Shown here in pieces: positions 9,170 to 18,862 of a stretch of 64,000 nt of DNA (within the stretch, counting starts at the first letter, position 1; every line of letters begins with the position of its first letter). A program made the translations under genes and the position numbers. Under the pieces are notes generated by a model. It saw only the letters and a program-made list of their open reading frames with translations. It had not been told where the DNA came from and did no database searches. The stretch comes from an uncultured Rickettsiales bacterium (GTDB taxonomy: Bacteria > Pseudomonadota > Alphaproteobacteria > RF32 > CAG-239): positions 151,201 through 215,200 of the forward strand of contig URXV01000001.1 in assembly GCA_900551865.1 (NCBI GenBank), written 5' to 3'.

Positions 9170-9460
9170 ATGCAAGTAAAGCCTTTACGTGAAAACGTTT
9201 TAATCAAGCGTGTTGAAGAAGAAAACAAGACGGCGGGCGGCATTATCCTGCCGGATACAGCCAAGGAAAAGCCGAGCGAAGGCATTGTTATCGCCGCGGG
9301 CGAGGGGCCGAGAACCCCGGACGGCAAAACGCTGCCGATGAGCGTCAAGGCCGGCGACCATATTCTGTTCAGCAAGTGGTCGGGAACGGAAGTCAAGATT
9401 GACGGCGAGCCGCATCTGATTATCAAAGAAGGCGATATTTTGGCGATTATTGAAAGATAA
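9170..9460 (+). CDS. groES: Co-chaperonin GroES
   Basis: The 96-residue protein carries the whole GroES pattern: MQVKPLRENVLIKRVEEE, the mobile loop KTAGGIILPDTAKEKPSEG, and the C-terminal KEGDILAIIE. It caps the GroEL ring in the cytoplasm during protein folding. The binding site is AGGAG. groEL follows after 17 bases in the usual operon. Confidence 0.98.
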   Translation: MQVKPLRENVLIKRVEEENKTAGGIILPDTAKEKPSEGIVIAAGEGPRTPDGKTLPMSVKAGDHILFSKWSGTEVKIDGEPHLIIKEGDILAIIER

Positions 9461-9477
9461 GGAAAGGATTTTGAATT

Positions 9478-11124
9478 ATGGCTGCAAAGGATATTAAATT
9501 CGGAACGGACGCACGGGCAAAAATGCTCAAAGGTGTGGAAGTGTTGGCGAAAACGGTTAAGGTAACGCTGGGGCCGAAAGGGCGCAACGTTATGCTGGAC
9601 AAGTCTTACGGTGCGCCGAAGATTACCAAGGACGGCGTTTCGGTCGCCAAAGAAGTCGTTTTGAGCGACAAGTTTGAAAATATGGGCGCCCAGCTGGTCA
9701 AGGAAGTTGCGCAGAAGACGGCGGACAAGGCCGGCGACGGTACGACGACGGCGACGGTTCTGGCCGAAGCTATCATCAAAGAAGGCTGCAAGGCCGTTGC
9801 TGCGGGGATGAACCCAATGGATTTGAAGCGCGGTATTGATATGGCGGTTGAGGCCGTGGTTGAAGACGTCAAATCCCGCTCCAAAGAAATCAAAACCTCG
9901 GAAGAAATTGCCCAGGTCGGCACGATTTCTGCCAACGGCGATACGAGCATCGGCGAATATCTGGCGCGCGCTATGGAAAAGGTCGGCAATGACGGCGTGA
10001 TTACGGTTGAAGACGCCAAAGGGTTGGAAACCGAACTGGACGTTGTTGAGGGTATGCAGTTTGATCGCGGTTATCTGTCGCCGTATTTCGTAACCGACGC
10101 GGACAAGATGACGGCCGAATACGAAGCGCCGTACGTTTTGCTCTATGACCAGAAAATTTCAAACCTGCAGGCCATTCTGCCGGTGCTGGAAGCGGTTTTG
10201 CAGTCTGGCCGCGCGTTGCTTATCGTGGCGGAAGACATTGACGGCGAAGCTTTGGCAACATTGGTTGTCAACCGTATCAGAAGCGGCCTGAAAGTCTGCG
10301 CGGTCAAGGCTCCGGGCTTTGGCGACAGAAGAAAGGCCATCTTGCAGGATCTGGCAATCCTGACCGGCGGACAGGTTATTTCTGAAGAGTTGGGTATGAA
10401 GCTTGAGAATACGACAGTTGATATGCTGGGTACGGCCAAGAGGGTTGTCGTTACTAAAGACGATACGACGATTATTGACGGCGCCGGCGACAAGACGGCG
10501 ATTGAAGCGCGCAAGACGCAGATTAAGAAAGAAATCGAAAAAACGACTTCCGATTATGATCGCGAAAAGCTGCAGGAACGTCTGGGCAAGTTGTCCGGCG
10601 GGGTTGCCGTGCTGAAAGTCGGCGGTTCGTCCGAAGTTGAGGTTAAGGAAAAGAAAGACCGTATTGACGACGCGTTGAACGCGACCCGCGCCGCGGTCAA
10701 GGAAGGCGTGGTTGCCGGCGGCGGTACGGCTCTGCTGTATGCGACCAAGGCTTTGGAAAAGGTTCAGCCGTCCAATCAGGATCAGCGCGTCGGCGTAGAC
10801 ATTATCCGCCGCGCTTTGCAGGCGCCTATCCGCCAGATTGCCGAAAATGCCGGCGTTGACGGCGCGGTTGTGGCCGGTAAGCTGCTGGAAGGAACGGATG
10901 TCAACTACGGTTATAATGCAGCGACCGACGAATATACCGATATGATTAAGGCCGGTATCGTCGACCCGACCAAAGTGGTCAGGACGGCGTTGCAGGATGC
11001 GGCTTCGGTTGCCAGCCTGTTGATTACGACGGAAGCCATGGTTACGGAACTCCCCGAACCCAAGGAATGCAGTTGCGGCGGGCACGGCGGAATGCCGGGT
11101 GGCGCTGGCGCTATGGGCTTCTAG
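9478..11124 (+). CDS. groEL: Chaperonin GroEL
   Basis: The 548-residue protein is collinear with GroEL: AAKDIKFGTDAR at the start, the ATP-binding GDGTTTATVLA, and the apical and equatorial domains in order. The tail ends in a glycine and methionine-rich segment but includes an unusual CSCGGHGG before it; the tail is normally GGM repeats. It works with GroES in ATP-driven folding. The operon ends at the hairpin at 11182-11211. Confidence 0.99.
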   Translation: MAAKDIKFGTDARAKMLKGVEVLAKTVKVTLGPKGRNVMLDKSYGAPKITKDGVSVAKEVVLSDKFENMGAQLVKEVAQKTADKAGDGTTTATVLAEAIIKEGCKAVAAGMNPMDLKRGIDMAVEAVVEDVKSRSKEIKTSEEIAQVGTISANGDTSIGEYLARAMEKVGNDGVITVEDAKGLETELDVVEGMQFDRGYLSPYFVTDADKMTAEYEAPYVLLYDQKISNLQAILPVLEAVLQSGRALLIVAEDIDGEALATLVVNRIRSGLKVCAVKAPGFGDRRKAILQDLAILTGGQVISEELGMKLENTTVDMLGTAKRVVVTKDDTTIIDGAGDKTAIEARKTQIKKEIEKTTSDYDREKLQERLGKLSGGVAVLKVGGSSEVEVKEKKDRIDDALNATRAAVKEGVVAGGGTALLYATKALEKVQPSNQDQRVGVDIIRRALQAPIRQIAENAGVDGAVVAGKLLEGTDVNYGYNAATDEYTDMIKAGIVDPTKVVRTALQDAASVASLLITTEAMVTELPEPKECSCGGHGGMPGGAGAMGF

Positions 11125-11426
11125 CCGGGCAGGACAGGTGTTGCCGGTTTTCAACCGGGCACACTGCCAAACGGAACAGAGAAACAGCCGGAAAATTTCC
11201 GGCTGTTTTTTGTGGTGCGCAACGGTAGTTGGCAAGCGGATATTTTTATGGAAAGCGAGGCGGGATTTTTGGTGTTGGTAAACCGAATGTTAATGATTTT
11301 TTCTTTATAATTAAAATAACGGTTATGTAAACTTCCTGCAAGACAGCGTTTTTGCAGGCAGAACATAAAAGAGCGGTTTTATAAAAAATGTGTAAGACAA
11401 CGGTTTTATCAATAAGGTATAAAAAT
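11125..11426. other. Intergenic region between groEL and the autotransporter
   Basis: It holds the groEL terminator and then an AT-rich stretch with a TATAAT at 11306-11311 that may serve the autotransporter gene, although no good -35 box sits at the right distance. I see no gene here. Confidence 0.5.
11182..11211 (+). terminator. groESL terminator
   Basis: AACAGCCGGAA pairs with TTCCGGCTGTT and runs into a T tract, about 60 bases after groEL. Confidence 0.9.
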
Positions 11427-14400
11427 ATGAGACTAAGTACGCGTATATTCGGTTTGGGTTTATTGGCAGCGGCGTTTTTATGTGCAGCCGGCAGCGCTGA
11501 GGCTGCTTCTTTTGCCGACTATGTGTATCAGAATGCCAAAACAGGCAATATTGCGGGAATTAAAAATTATTTGCGCAGAGGATACAGTATTGACGCAGTC
11601 AATCCCAACGGTTATACGGCGTTGTGTTTTGCCGTTGATAATAATGATTACAGGGCTTACAGCCGGATACGCAATTTGGGGGCGGACGAAACTCACAGCT
11701 GTATGCGGCGCGTCAATGCCGACAATGCGGCGGATTTGGCGCAAAGATATGATGCCGTTGCCGCAAATTCAGGACGGACAGCGTTTGCAGGCGGTTCGGA
11801 CGATACAATGAAATATGTTGCAGCCGGGGCAGCGGTAGCAGGAGCGGCCGCCGCGGTGGCCTTGTGGGCTGATGACGACGGAGGAAGTTCTTCCGGCGGG
11901 GGAAATCCCTGCGGTACGGGAGAGGAATTTGTGGATGGGGAATGCCGGCCGATAGAATGTCCGGAAGGCAGCCATCTGGTGGGCAACGAATGTGTGGTGG
12001 ACGGAGAGTGCCCGACGGGGCAGAAGATGGTAGACGGCCAGTGCGTGCCGATAGTTTGTCCGCCGAATACCCATTTGCAGGGGAATTTGTGCGTTGCTGA
12101 CGGCGATGTGGTTGTAGATAATGAAAACGATGATGATTTATACGGCATTTATTCGGAAGAAGAGGACGTATTTAACCTGTATTCTTCGCCCAAATATCCT
12201 GATGACGAAGCGTCGATTGTTTTGAAGAATAAGGGCAATGGGAACGTATACGGCGTTTACGGGTTTGGCAACGTATATAACTCTTATGTTATCGGCGAAT
12301 ATGAAGGCAAACAAAATCCTAAAAAGGAGGGAACGGGAAACATAACTATTACCGATGAGGGAAGCGGTTCCGTCTATGGCGTATTTTCCAGGGTAGAAGA
12401 TGTGACGGAATTAAAAGAAGCGTATAATGCGCGGGCTTTTTATCAGGGAACGGCCATTGGCAATATTGACATTACGCATACCGGCGGCGGCAGCACTTTC
12501 GGCATATTCGGCGATGTTCGCGCTTATAATGCACGGGCTGATTACGGCGGGAATGCATACGGTTCCATTACTATACGCGGTGACGGAAACATATACGGCC
12601 TCAGCGGATATTCGACGGCAACAAATGCGGTTTCGGCGTTTCTGGGGCATAATGTTACGGGCGTGATTGATTTGTACAGCAAGGGAAACGGCGACGTTTA
12701 CGGCATGATGATAAGCAAAGACGATATTCCGGGCGTAGGACAGCCGGATACGGGGCAAAAGCTTGCCAACTGGTTTGCGTTTAATGCTTATGCTTCCGGC
12801 GGCGGAGACAATGTTGAAGGGACAATCAACATCAAAAATGAGGGAGACGGCGATGTTTATGGCATGTATGGCGGAGAACAGCTGTTTAACGCCATGTCTT
12901 ACGGCGGACAGGACGAAGAGGGAAATCCCGACGGTAAGGCCAAGGGAACGATAAACATAGCCAATTACGGCAACGGAAACGTTTACGGAATGTATACGCC
13001 GGAGGCTTATGACGGAGCCGAGGGCGAACAGCAGCCGATTATTGCCAATAACTCGGATAACGGTGCCCAGTCAGTGATTAATCTGGTTAATACCGGCAGC
13101 GGCGTGACGACCGGATTACGCGGCGGGCAAAGGAGCCACATTGAAAATACGGGCGAAATCAATATTAACAATCTGGGCGACGGAACGGCAGTCGGCATAT
13201 ACGGCGGTGCCGGGTCGAGTATTCTTAACCGCGGAAAAATCAACATATACCGTCAGGCTCATACCGATGCAGAAGACGGAACGGTACATAATCCCGATGG
13301 TGCTACAGGCGGGACGGCGTACGGCATTTATGCCGAAAGCGGCGCGCAGGTGATTAACAGCGGCGACATAACAATTACGGGTGCTGAAAAAGGGACGGGC
13401 ATTTATCTGGAAAAAGGCGCTTCGCTTGAAAATACGGGCAACATCAGCTTTAACGGCACATCGGACGCCATTGTCGAAGACGGTTCCGCTGTAGATATTT
13501 ATGGAGAAGGTACCAACAGGGCGTCTGTTGATTTGAACGATATGGGCGGCGAGATAATTCTGGGGCAGGGCGGACGCTTTTTTGCCGATGCGTTGTCCGG
13601 GGACATGAGCGTTTCGGAAAAAACGGTTATGGGCAGTTTTGGCGATGAATACGTTTTGTCCGGTTCGCTGCAGGCGGAAAATATAAATGATTTGAATTTG
13701 AAGTCTAAATCGGCGATGTTTGAAGCGAACTCGCAGAAGAACGAGAACGGCGGATATGACGTTGTCCTGAACCGGAAGGATTTTAACGAACTTTTAACTG
13801 ACGGCGAAATGGCGGAGCTTTTGGAAAACAATTATGCCGGTGAAAACGGAAGCGCTATTTTTGACAGTTTGAAACAAGCAGGGACGAAAGCGGATTTGCA
13901 GGGGGCATCGGACAATCTTTTCGGCAAAGACGTGCTGCCGAATTTCCGCCGCGAAGACGCTTTGGTTTATCGGAGCCTGAGCAGGCAGTTTAACGACAAT
14001 CTGTTTAACCGTCCTGATGAAAATTATATCGGCGGCTATAAACATATTGACATCTCGACGGATTCCGACGGAACTCTGGAAGGCAGCGACGGCGAGGTTC
14101 ATGCGGCATACGGCATGCTGAAAGGGCAGGCAGGCAATGGGCTGGTATACGGAATGGGAGCGAGCATTGCCAATTTGAAAAGCGATTATGACAACGGTTC
14201 CAGCCGCAAGAGCAATATTTTCGGCCTTTGGATGCCGCTGGGATATGACTTCGGCAACGGAACCCGCTGGTATTCCAAGCTGTATGCGGGGTATGCCGAC
14301 GGTTCGTATGACCGCCTGACAGCGCTGGGCAAATTTTCTTCCGACTTTACGGAATACCAGTACGGTTTGAGCAATGAAGTCCGGCACAGCATGAATCTGG

Positions 14401-14825
14401 GATACGGGTTTACGTTTGAACCGTTGGCAGAATTGAATTTCCTGGGCATTTATCAGGACGGATACGATGAGGGCAATGCCGAAGGTGCCCTGCATTCCGA
14501 CAGCGGGAACGCTCTGTCGCTGGAAGGCGGGCTGGGCGCGTATCTGACCAAGGAAATCAAGTTTTCCGAAGACAGCCGTCTGGGAATTCAAATCGGAGGC
14601 GTTTATTATGTCGAGTTTATGGATCCGGATGACGGAACGGATATCTCGCTGAACGGGCTTAACGGCAAGTATAAACTCCGTAATGTTTCTGATGACAACA
14701 GGACGGTCTTTTCCGCACGGGTCAACTATAATTACAAAGATATCATGCTTTACGGCAATATTGAACAGGAAGCCGGAGGCAGTGACGCTTTGCTGATTGA
14801 TGCAGGTATGCAGTACAAATTTTAA
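11427..14825 (+). CDS. Autotransporter with an exported ankyrin head and cysteine-rich module
   Basis: The start at 11427 gives a clean signal peptide (MRLSTRIFGLGLLAAAFLCA, cleavage near AEA-A); the frame opens 13 codons earlier. Order of the 1132 residues: signal peptide; an ankyrin-like unit (IDAVNPNGYTALCFAVDN, then LGAD) with two cysteines; a hydrophobic Ala/Gly segment (YVAAGAAVAGAAAAVALWA); a module with eight cysteines built from repeats of the type ECPxGxxxVxGxC; about ten beta-helix repeats centred on GxGxVYGMYG; a linker; and a C-terminal beta-barrel of about 280 residues ending in YKF. By family, the barrel inserts in the outer membrane and exposes the passenger. A paralogue with the same head is at 55148-60736. 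Confidence 0.85.
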   Translation: MRLSTRIFGLGLLAAAFLCAAGSAEAASFADYVYQNAKTGNIAGIKNYLRRGYSIDAVNPNGYTALCFAVDNNDYRAYSRIRNLGADETHSCMRRVNADNAADLAQRYDAVAANSGRTAFAGGSDDTMKYVAAGAAVAGAAAAVALWADDDGGSSSGGGNPCGTGEEFVDGECRPIECPEGSHLVGNECVVDGECPTGQKMVDGQCVPIVCPPNTHLQGNLCVADGDVVVDNENDDDLYGIYSEEEDVFNLYSSPKYPDDEASIVLKNKGNGNVYGVYGFGNVYNSYVIGEYEGKQNPKKEGTGNITITDEGSGSVYGVFSRVEDVTELKEAYNARAFYQGTAIGNIDITHTGGGSTFGIFGDVRAYNARADYGGNAYGSITIRGDGNIYGLSGYSTATNAVSAFLGHNVTGVIDLYSKGNGDVYGMMISKDDIPGVGQPDTGQKLANWFAFNAYASGGGDNVEGTINIKNEGDGDVYGMYGGEQLFNAMSYGGQDEEGNPDGKAKGTINIANYGNGNVYGMYTPEAYDGAEGEQQPIIANNSDNGAQSVINLVNTGSGVTTGLRGGQRSHIENTGEININNLGDGTAVGIYGGAGSSILNRGKINIYRQAHTDAEDGTVHNPDGATGGTAYGIYAESGAQVINSGDITITGAEKGTGIYLEKGASLENTGNISFNGTSDAIVEDGSAVDIYGEGTNRASVDLNDMGGEIILGQGGRFFADALSGDMSVSEKTVMGSFGDEYVLSGSLQAENINDLNLKSKSAMFEANSQKNENGGYDVVLNRKDFNELLTDGEMAELLENNYAGENGSAIFDSLKQAGTKADLQGASDNLFGKDVLPNFRREDALVYRSLSRQFNDNLFNRPDENYIGGYKHIDISTDSDGTLEGSDGEVHAAYGMLKGQAGNGLVYGMGASIANLKSDYDNGSSRKSNIFGLWMPLGYDFGNGTRWYSKLYAGYADGSYDRLTALGKFSSDFTEYQYGLSNEVRHSMNLGYGFTFEPLAELNFLGIYQDGYDEGNAEGALHSDSGNALSLEGGLGAYLTKEIKFSEDSRLGIQIGGVYYVEFMDPDDGTDISLNGLNGKYKLRNVSDDNRTVFSARVNYNYKDIMLYGNIEQEAGGSDALLIDAGMQYKF

Positions 14826-14893
14826 TTAGAGCTTGTATCTTTAAATAAAAAGTTGTATTTAATCTGCACAGGTTGACGTTAAGGAGTATCCAG

Positions 14894-15655
14894 ATGGAAA
14901 AAATCAAATTGTATATAAGGCGGGGAAAGGGCATCGGGCTTTTGTTCCTGTTGGCCTCTGCCGTTTTGGCAACGATGTTTTTGATGATTTCGCTGAAAAG
15001 CGCCTATACGGAAATAAGGCCTGAGGTGGTGTTGGTGGCGAATGAATTTCTGCCGATTACGGTCAAGGGCGGAAAAATCGTCGAACCTGCCAATGCGTAT
15101 AAACGCATTGAGCTTGATTTTGGCGGCAAAGGAGAAAAAAAGGATTTGTTTCCGGTAGTTCTGGATACGAGAAATGAGGTTTCTTCAGTGCCGACGGAAC
15201 CGCAGGGCTTGTTCATTACAACCGATACGGTTTATGCCGTTACGACAGACCAAATCCGCCGGTTGAATTTACAGTCGCAGCAGGACGGCGTTTTGACCAA
15301 GGAAAATTTTGCCGAAATAATGGATGGAGTTGTCGGGTACGTTTCTTCTTTTGCTGCTATGATTTTAGTGGCGATGTACTTTTTGGCGCTGCTTTTGAAA
15401 ACATGGCTGGCGGCACTTCTCGGCCGGGTTGCTCTTAAGGTGATGAAAAAGCCGGAAATGCTTGATATGGGCGGGTTAATGCGTCTGAGCGCGATGACGG
15501 CCGCGGTGACGGAGTTGGGGTCATACTTTGTCGGGACAGGATTTGGCCTGACCGGCTGGCATACATTTATTATAATAGTGGCAGTTGTTTTGCTTGTTTT
15601 ATATAAGATGCAGCCAGAGGATAGCAAAAATGACAGCATCCTGCCTGAGGAATAG
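14894..15655 (+). CDS. DUF1189-like inner-membrane protein
   Basis: The start at 14894 has AAGGAG (14881-14886) at the right distance. The 253-residue protein has one helix near the N-terminus, a periplasmic domain of about 100 residues with FPVVLDTRNEV and GLFITTDTVYAV (the DUF1189 pattern of a predicted bound or displayed segment), and then three or four C-terminal helices. The function of the family is unknown. It lies 68 bases after the autotransporter, in the same direction, with no clear terminator between. Confidence 0.55.
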   Translation: MEKIKLYIRRGKGIGLLFLLASAVLATMFLMISLKSAYTEIRPEVVLVANEFLPITVKGGKIVEPANAYKRIELDFGGKGEKKDLFPVVLDTRNEVSSVPTEPQGLFITTDTVYAVTTDQIRRLNLQSQQDGVLTKENFAEIMDGVVGYVSSFAAMILVAMYFLALLLKTWLAALLGRVALKVMKKPEMLDMGGLMRLSAMTAAVTELGSYFVGTGFGLTGWHTFIIIVAVVLLVLYKMQPEDSKNDSILPEE

Positions 15656-15702
15656 ACTGTCGGCACTGCTACGGGGAATATTTAAGGTTTCTATCCTTTT
15701 AT

Positions 15703-15724
15703 GATGTGGTCAAAACATCTTTTT
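15703..15724 (+). terminator. Weak possible terminator
   Basis: A 5-bp stem (GATGT with ACATC) and a short T tract follow the DUF1189-like gene. The stem is short, so termination may be partial. Confidence 0.35.
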
Positions 15725-15748
15725 GCCTTGATTATACGTCTGGCTATG

Positions 15749-15778
15749 GTTTAAACTTTGTCCAGAGTAAGTTTAAAC
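15749..15778. promoter_or_regulatory. Paired GTTTAAAC palindromes upstream of the MORN gene
   Basis: The 8-bp palindrome GTTTAAAC occurs at 15749-15756 and again at 15771-15778, with centres 22 bp apart, about two helical turns. The second copy touches the ribosome binding site. This geometry suits a dimeric repressor or activator pair; the protein is unknown. Confidence 0.45.
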
Positions 15779-15790
15779 AGGGGATGTTCC

Positions 15791-17308
15791 ATGAATTTGC
15801 GGCCGTTTTGTTTGTTGTTGGGCTTTGTGCTGTTGGGAACCAATCCGGTTCTGGCCGGTTACACGTATAAGGAAGACGATACACGTCTGGTGAACGGCGT
15901 TTTATATGATATTAACGGCGACCCGGTAACCGGAACGTACGAAGTTTTTTATGAAAACAATATTCGCAAAAGCCTGATGCCTTATGTGAACGGGATATTA
16001 AACGGCGTAGGTTCCCTATATAACGAGAAAGGCGTAAAAGAAGCGGATATGCCGTTTGTTGACGGCAAAGCGGAAGGGATTGCCCTGGTATATTATGAAG
16101 ACGGGCGTCTGAAAGAGAAAATTCCGTACCGGAACGGAAAGATAAACGGCGTGATGCGGACTTTTTTTGAGAACGGCAATGTCAAAGAAAGGATATCGTA
16201 TGATGCTGATGTTCGCAGCGGTTCGGCTAAATCTTATTACGAAGACGGCAGTTTGAAGGAAGTTTATGCTTATGCCGACGGGAAGAAAGAGGGGGCTGCC
16301 ACGGTTTATTTTTATGACGGCAGTGTTGCCGAGGAGTTGCGGTACAGCGGAGATATTATTGTCGGCGAAAGGAACGTTTATTACAAAAGCGGCAATTTGA
16401 AGTCGCGTATCCTTTATGAATTCGGCCGGAAAAACGGCAATATGCAAAATTATTACGAAGATGGCAAGCTGGCGGCGGTTATTCCGTATAAAGATGATAA
16501 AATTGAGGGGGAAGGCGCTTTTTATAAAGAAGACGGGACGCTGGACCTGACGGTTAATTATAAAGACAGCATCAGGGACGGAGCCGCGAAAGCCTATTAT
16601 CCTGACGGCAAAGTCAAACTGGCGGCCAATTATCAAAATGATTTGAAAAACGGAACCGAAACCGAGTATTTTGAAAGCGGAGCGGTTAAGACGGAAATGC
16701 CTTATGTGGACGGAATAGTCAACGGCATCGGCCGAGAGTATTATGAGACATCCGGGCTCAAGATGGAGATGACGTATGTTGATGCCGTAGCCAACGGAAC
16801 GGCCAAATTTTATGACCAGGACGGCAAACTTTCAGCCGAAGCGAATTATAAAGACGGAAAGAAAGACGGGGTGCAGAAGGATTATGACAAAAACGGCCGC
16901 CTTGTTGCCGAGAGCAATTATGTAAAAGACGTGCTTGACGGCGAATACAAGGAATTTTATGAAGACGGCAAAGTTAAGTCTACGGCGAATTATGCAAACG
17001 GCATTTTGGAAGGGCTTACGCTGGTATATGATACGGCCGGCAATCTGTCGTATGAAATCCCGTATGTCAATAACCGTAAAGAAGGTAAAGTCAAAAGGTA
17101 TTATCCGGGCGGCGAACTGATGGGCGAAGTTACATATGAAAAAGGCAAAAAGCACGGTATGCTTGATGCGTATAACGAAGACGGCACGCTGATGGCGAAA
17201 GTCCTGTTTAATAAAGATGAGGCAATTAAAGGATATAGCCTTAATCATGGCAAAGATCCGGTTTTGATGTCTGAGGAAGAATTGAAACTGATTAATGAAG
17301 CATATTGA
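15791..17308 (+). CDS. Exported MORN-repeat protein
   Basis: The ATG at 15791 gives a signal peptide (MNLRPFCLLLGFVLLGTNPV, cleavage after VLA) and follows an AGGGGA site; earlier in-frame starts do not. The 505-residue mature protein is almost wholly about 18 repeats of roughly 23 residues of the form GxxxxYYEDGxLKxxxxYxNGxxxG, the MORN_2 type found in secreted and toxin-antitoxin-linked proteins. Such repeats form elongated beta-sheets that bind proteins or lipids. No enzymatic domain is present. The last 25 residues (MSEEELKLINEAY) are not repeat. Role inferred only as periplasmic or surface scaffold. Confidence 0.8.
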   Translation: MNLRPFCLLLGFVLLGTNPVLAGYTYKEDDTRLVNGVLYDINGDPVTGTYEVFYENNIRKSLMPYVNGILNGVGSLYNEKGVKEADMPFVDGKAEGIALVYYEDGRLKEKIPYRNGKINGVMRTFFENGNVKERISYDADVRSGSAKSYYEDGSLKEVYAYADGKKEGAATVYFYDGSVAEELRYSGDIIVGERNVYYKSGNLKSRILYEFGRKNGNMQNYYEDGKLAAVIPYKDDKIEGEGAFYKEDGTLDLTVNYKDSIRDGAAKAYYPDGKVKLAANYQNDLKNGTETEYFESGAVKTEMPYVDGIVNGIGREYYETSGLKMEMTYVDAVANGTAKFYDQDGKLSAEANYKDGKKDGVQKDYDKNGRLVAESNYVKDVLDGEYKEFYEDGKVKSTANYANGILEGLTLVYDTAGNLSYEIPYVNNRKEGKVKRYYPGGELMGEVTYEKGKKHGMLDAYNEDGTLMAKVLFNKDEAIKGYSLNHGKDPVLMSEEELKLINEAY

Positions 17309-17434
17309 TTTTTATGGTGAATTTCGCTACGGGTTCGATGTTATGAAATATATCTGAAAATGTGAGAACAAGGCTGAAGGTTAAGAGATAACGCTCGGAA
17401 GTGGAATGTTGGCATATTTGCTTTTGAACATCAG

Positions 17435-17460
17435 AAAAGGCACCTTTTAGGTGCCTTTTT
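17435..17460. terminator. Bidirectional terminator between the MORN gene and ugd
   Basis: AAAGGCACC pairs with GGTGCCTTT around TTTTA, with A and T tracts on both sides. It can serve both convergent genes. Confidence 0.85.
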
Positions 17461-17481
17461 GCTGATTACGGGGATTTAAAA

Positions 17482-18786
17482 TTACAATCTGCGGCCGAGA
17501 CTTTTTATTTCAAACCCGAGTTCTTTGGCCAGCCGGCAGTCAAAGACATTGCGATAGTCGGCAATTTGCGGACGGGTCAGCAACATTTTAATCTTTTCCA
17601 AATTCAGCTCTTTAAATTCCTGCCAGTCGGTCAGGACGGCGAGCGCATCGGCGCCGCCGATGGCTTCATAAGCTGAATTGCAGTAGGTTACCATATTGCC
17701 GAGGATTGCTTTGGTGTTTGGCATAGCTTCAGGGTCGTAGAGCCTGATATTGACATCGTGCGCAAGCATAATTTCAATAATCTGCAAGGCGGGAGATTCC
17801 CGACAGTCGTCGGTTCCGCCCTTAAAAGCGCTGCCGAGGACGGCAATCGTCGGATTTTTCTTGTCCGAGACCATATCAAGTATGCGTTTGGCCATATTGA
17901 TTTTGCGGCGTTCGTTGCTTTTTATGGTGGTTTCAATCAGCGACAGGTCAACACCGTTGAATTTGCCCATATAGGCCATGGCGTTTGTATCCTTTGGGAA
18001 GCAGAAACCGCCGTAGCCGGGACCGGGAACGAGGAACTTGGCACCAATACGGCTGTCCAGCCCCATGCCTTGGGCGACTTCATAAATGTCGGCACCCGAG
18101 GTTTCGCAAAAATCCGCCATTTCGTTGATGTATTGGATTTTCATGGCGAGAAAGGCGTTTGAAGCGTATTTTATCGTTTCGGAAGACTGGCGTGACACAT
18201 AGAGAATAGTGCATTTGTCTTTAAACGGGGCATAAAGCTCGGCAATGAGATTCTTGGCCCGTTCGGAATTGGCGCCGACGATAATCCGGTCCGGATGGAA
18301 GAAGTCGTGTACGGCAAAGCCTTCACGCAGAAATTCCGGCAGGGAAATTACATCAAATTCGGCTGTCGGGTTTTCGCGGCGAATAATGCTTTCTACAGCG
18401 TCGCCGGTATTGACGGGGACGGTGGACTTAACTGCGATTACCGTATATCCCTGAAGGTGATGTGCGAGTTCTTCGGCGGCGGCTTTGATGTATTTCATGT
18501 CCGCTTCTTTGGTTATCGGGTTTGGCGGGGTGCCGACGGCGAGAATAACCAAATCCGCAGCGGGAATGCTTTCGGCAAAGGACGTCGAAAACCGGACTTT
18601 TCCGTTGGCAGTGTTTTTTTGGAAAAGTTCTTCCAGCCCTTCTTCAAAAATGGTTACTTTTCCGGATTTTAACGTATTGATTTTTTTTTCGTCAATATCA
18701 AGGCAGACGACTTCGTTGCCCAATTCGGCCAAGCCTACACCGGTCGGGAGGCCGACATATCCGGTGCCGATAACTGTTATTTTCAT
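17482..18786 (-). CDS. ugd: UDP-glucose/GDP-mannose family 6-dehydrogenase
   Basis: The 434-residue protein opens with the NAD-binding loop MKITVIGTGYVGLPTGVGLAELG and contains the catalytic-cysteine motif GPGYGGFCFPKD near residue 260, followed by the UDP-binding C-terminal domain (AVLGSAFKGGTDDCRESPAL). It oxidises UDP-glucose to UDP-glucuronate, a precursor for surface polysaccharides. Full family length with all key residues. A related sugar such as UDP-GlcNAc cannot be excluded as substrate. The binding site is AGGGAGA. Confidence 0.92.
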   Translation of the reverse strand: MKITVIGTGYVGLPTGVGLAELGNEVVCLDIDEKKINTLKSGKVTIFEEGLEELFQKNTANGKVRFSTSFAESIPAADLVILAVGTPPNPITKEADMKYIKAAAEELAHHLQGYTVIAVKSTVPVNTGDAVESIIRRENPTAEFDVISLPEFLREGFAVHDFFHPDRIIVGANSERAKNLIAELYAPFKDKCTILYVSRQSSETIKYASNAFLAMKIQYINEMADFCETSGADIYEVAQGMGLDSRIGAKFLVPGPGYGGFCFPKDTNAMAYMGKFNGVDLSLIETTIKSNERRKINMAKRILDMVSDKKNPTIAVLGSAFKGGTDDCRESPALQIIEIMLAHDVNIRLYDPEAMPNTKAILGNMVTYCNSAYEAIGGADALAVLTDWQEFKELNLEKIKMLLTRPQIADYRNVFDCRLAKELGFEIKSLGRRL

Positions 18787-18862
18787 TATAAATCTCCCTA
18801 AATGTTCAGCAGGTCTATGTTAAAAGATTGTGGGAGATTTGCAAGCGTTAAAATAGCGATGT

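Noticed and set aside
9100..9170. CIRCE (HrcA) operator upstream of groES
   Set aside because: Neither TTAGCACTC nor GAGTGCTAA occurs; only an unrelated shorter inverted repeat is present.
10159..11235. 358-codon ORF antisense to groEL
   Set aside because: groEL is certain on the other strand; long antisense frames follow from codon bias here.
13794..14591. 265-codon ORF antisense to the first autotransporter
   Set aside because: It is a shadow frame of a clear coding region, without a binding site or recognisable product.
16016..16636. 206-codon ORF antisense to the MORN-repeat gene
   Set aside because: It arises from the repetitive sense frame and has no start signal.
15791..17308. Tandem repeats of the MORN gene as a CRISPR array
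   Set aside because: The repeats are imperfect, in frame and coding; no cas genes are present.
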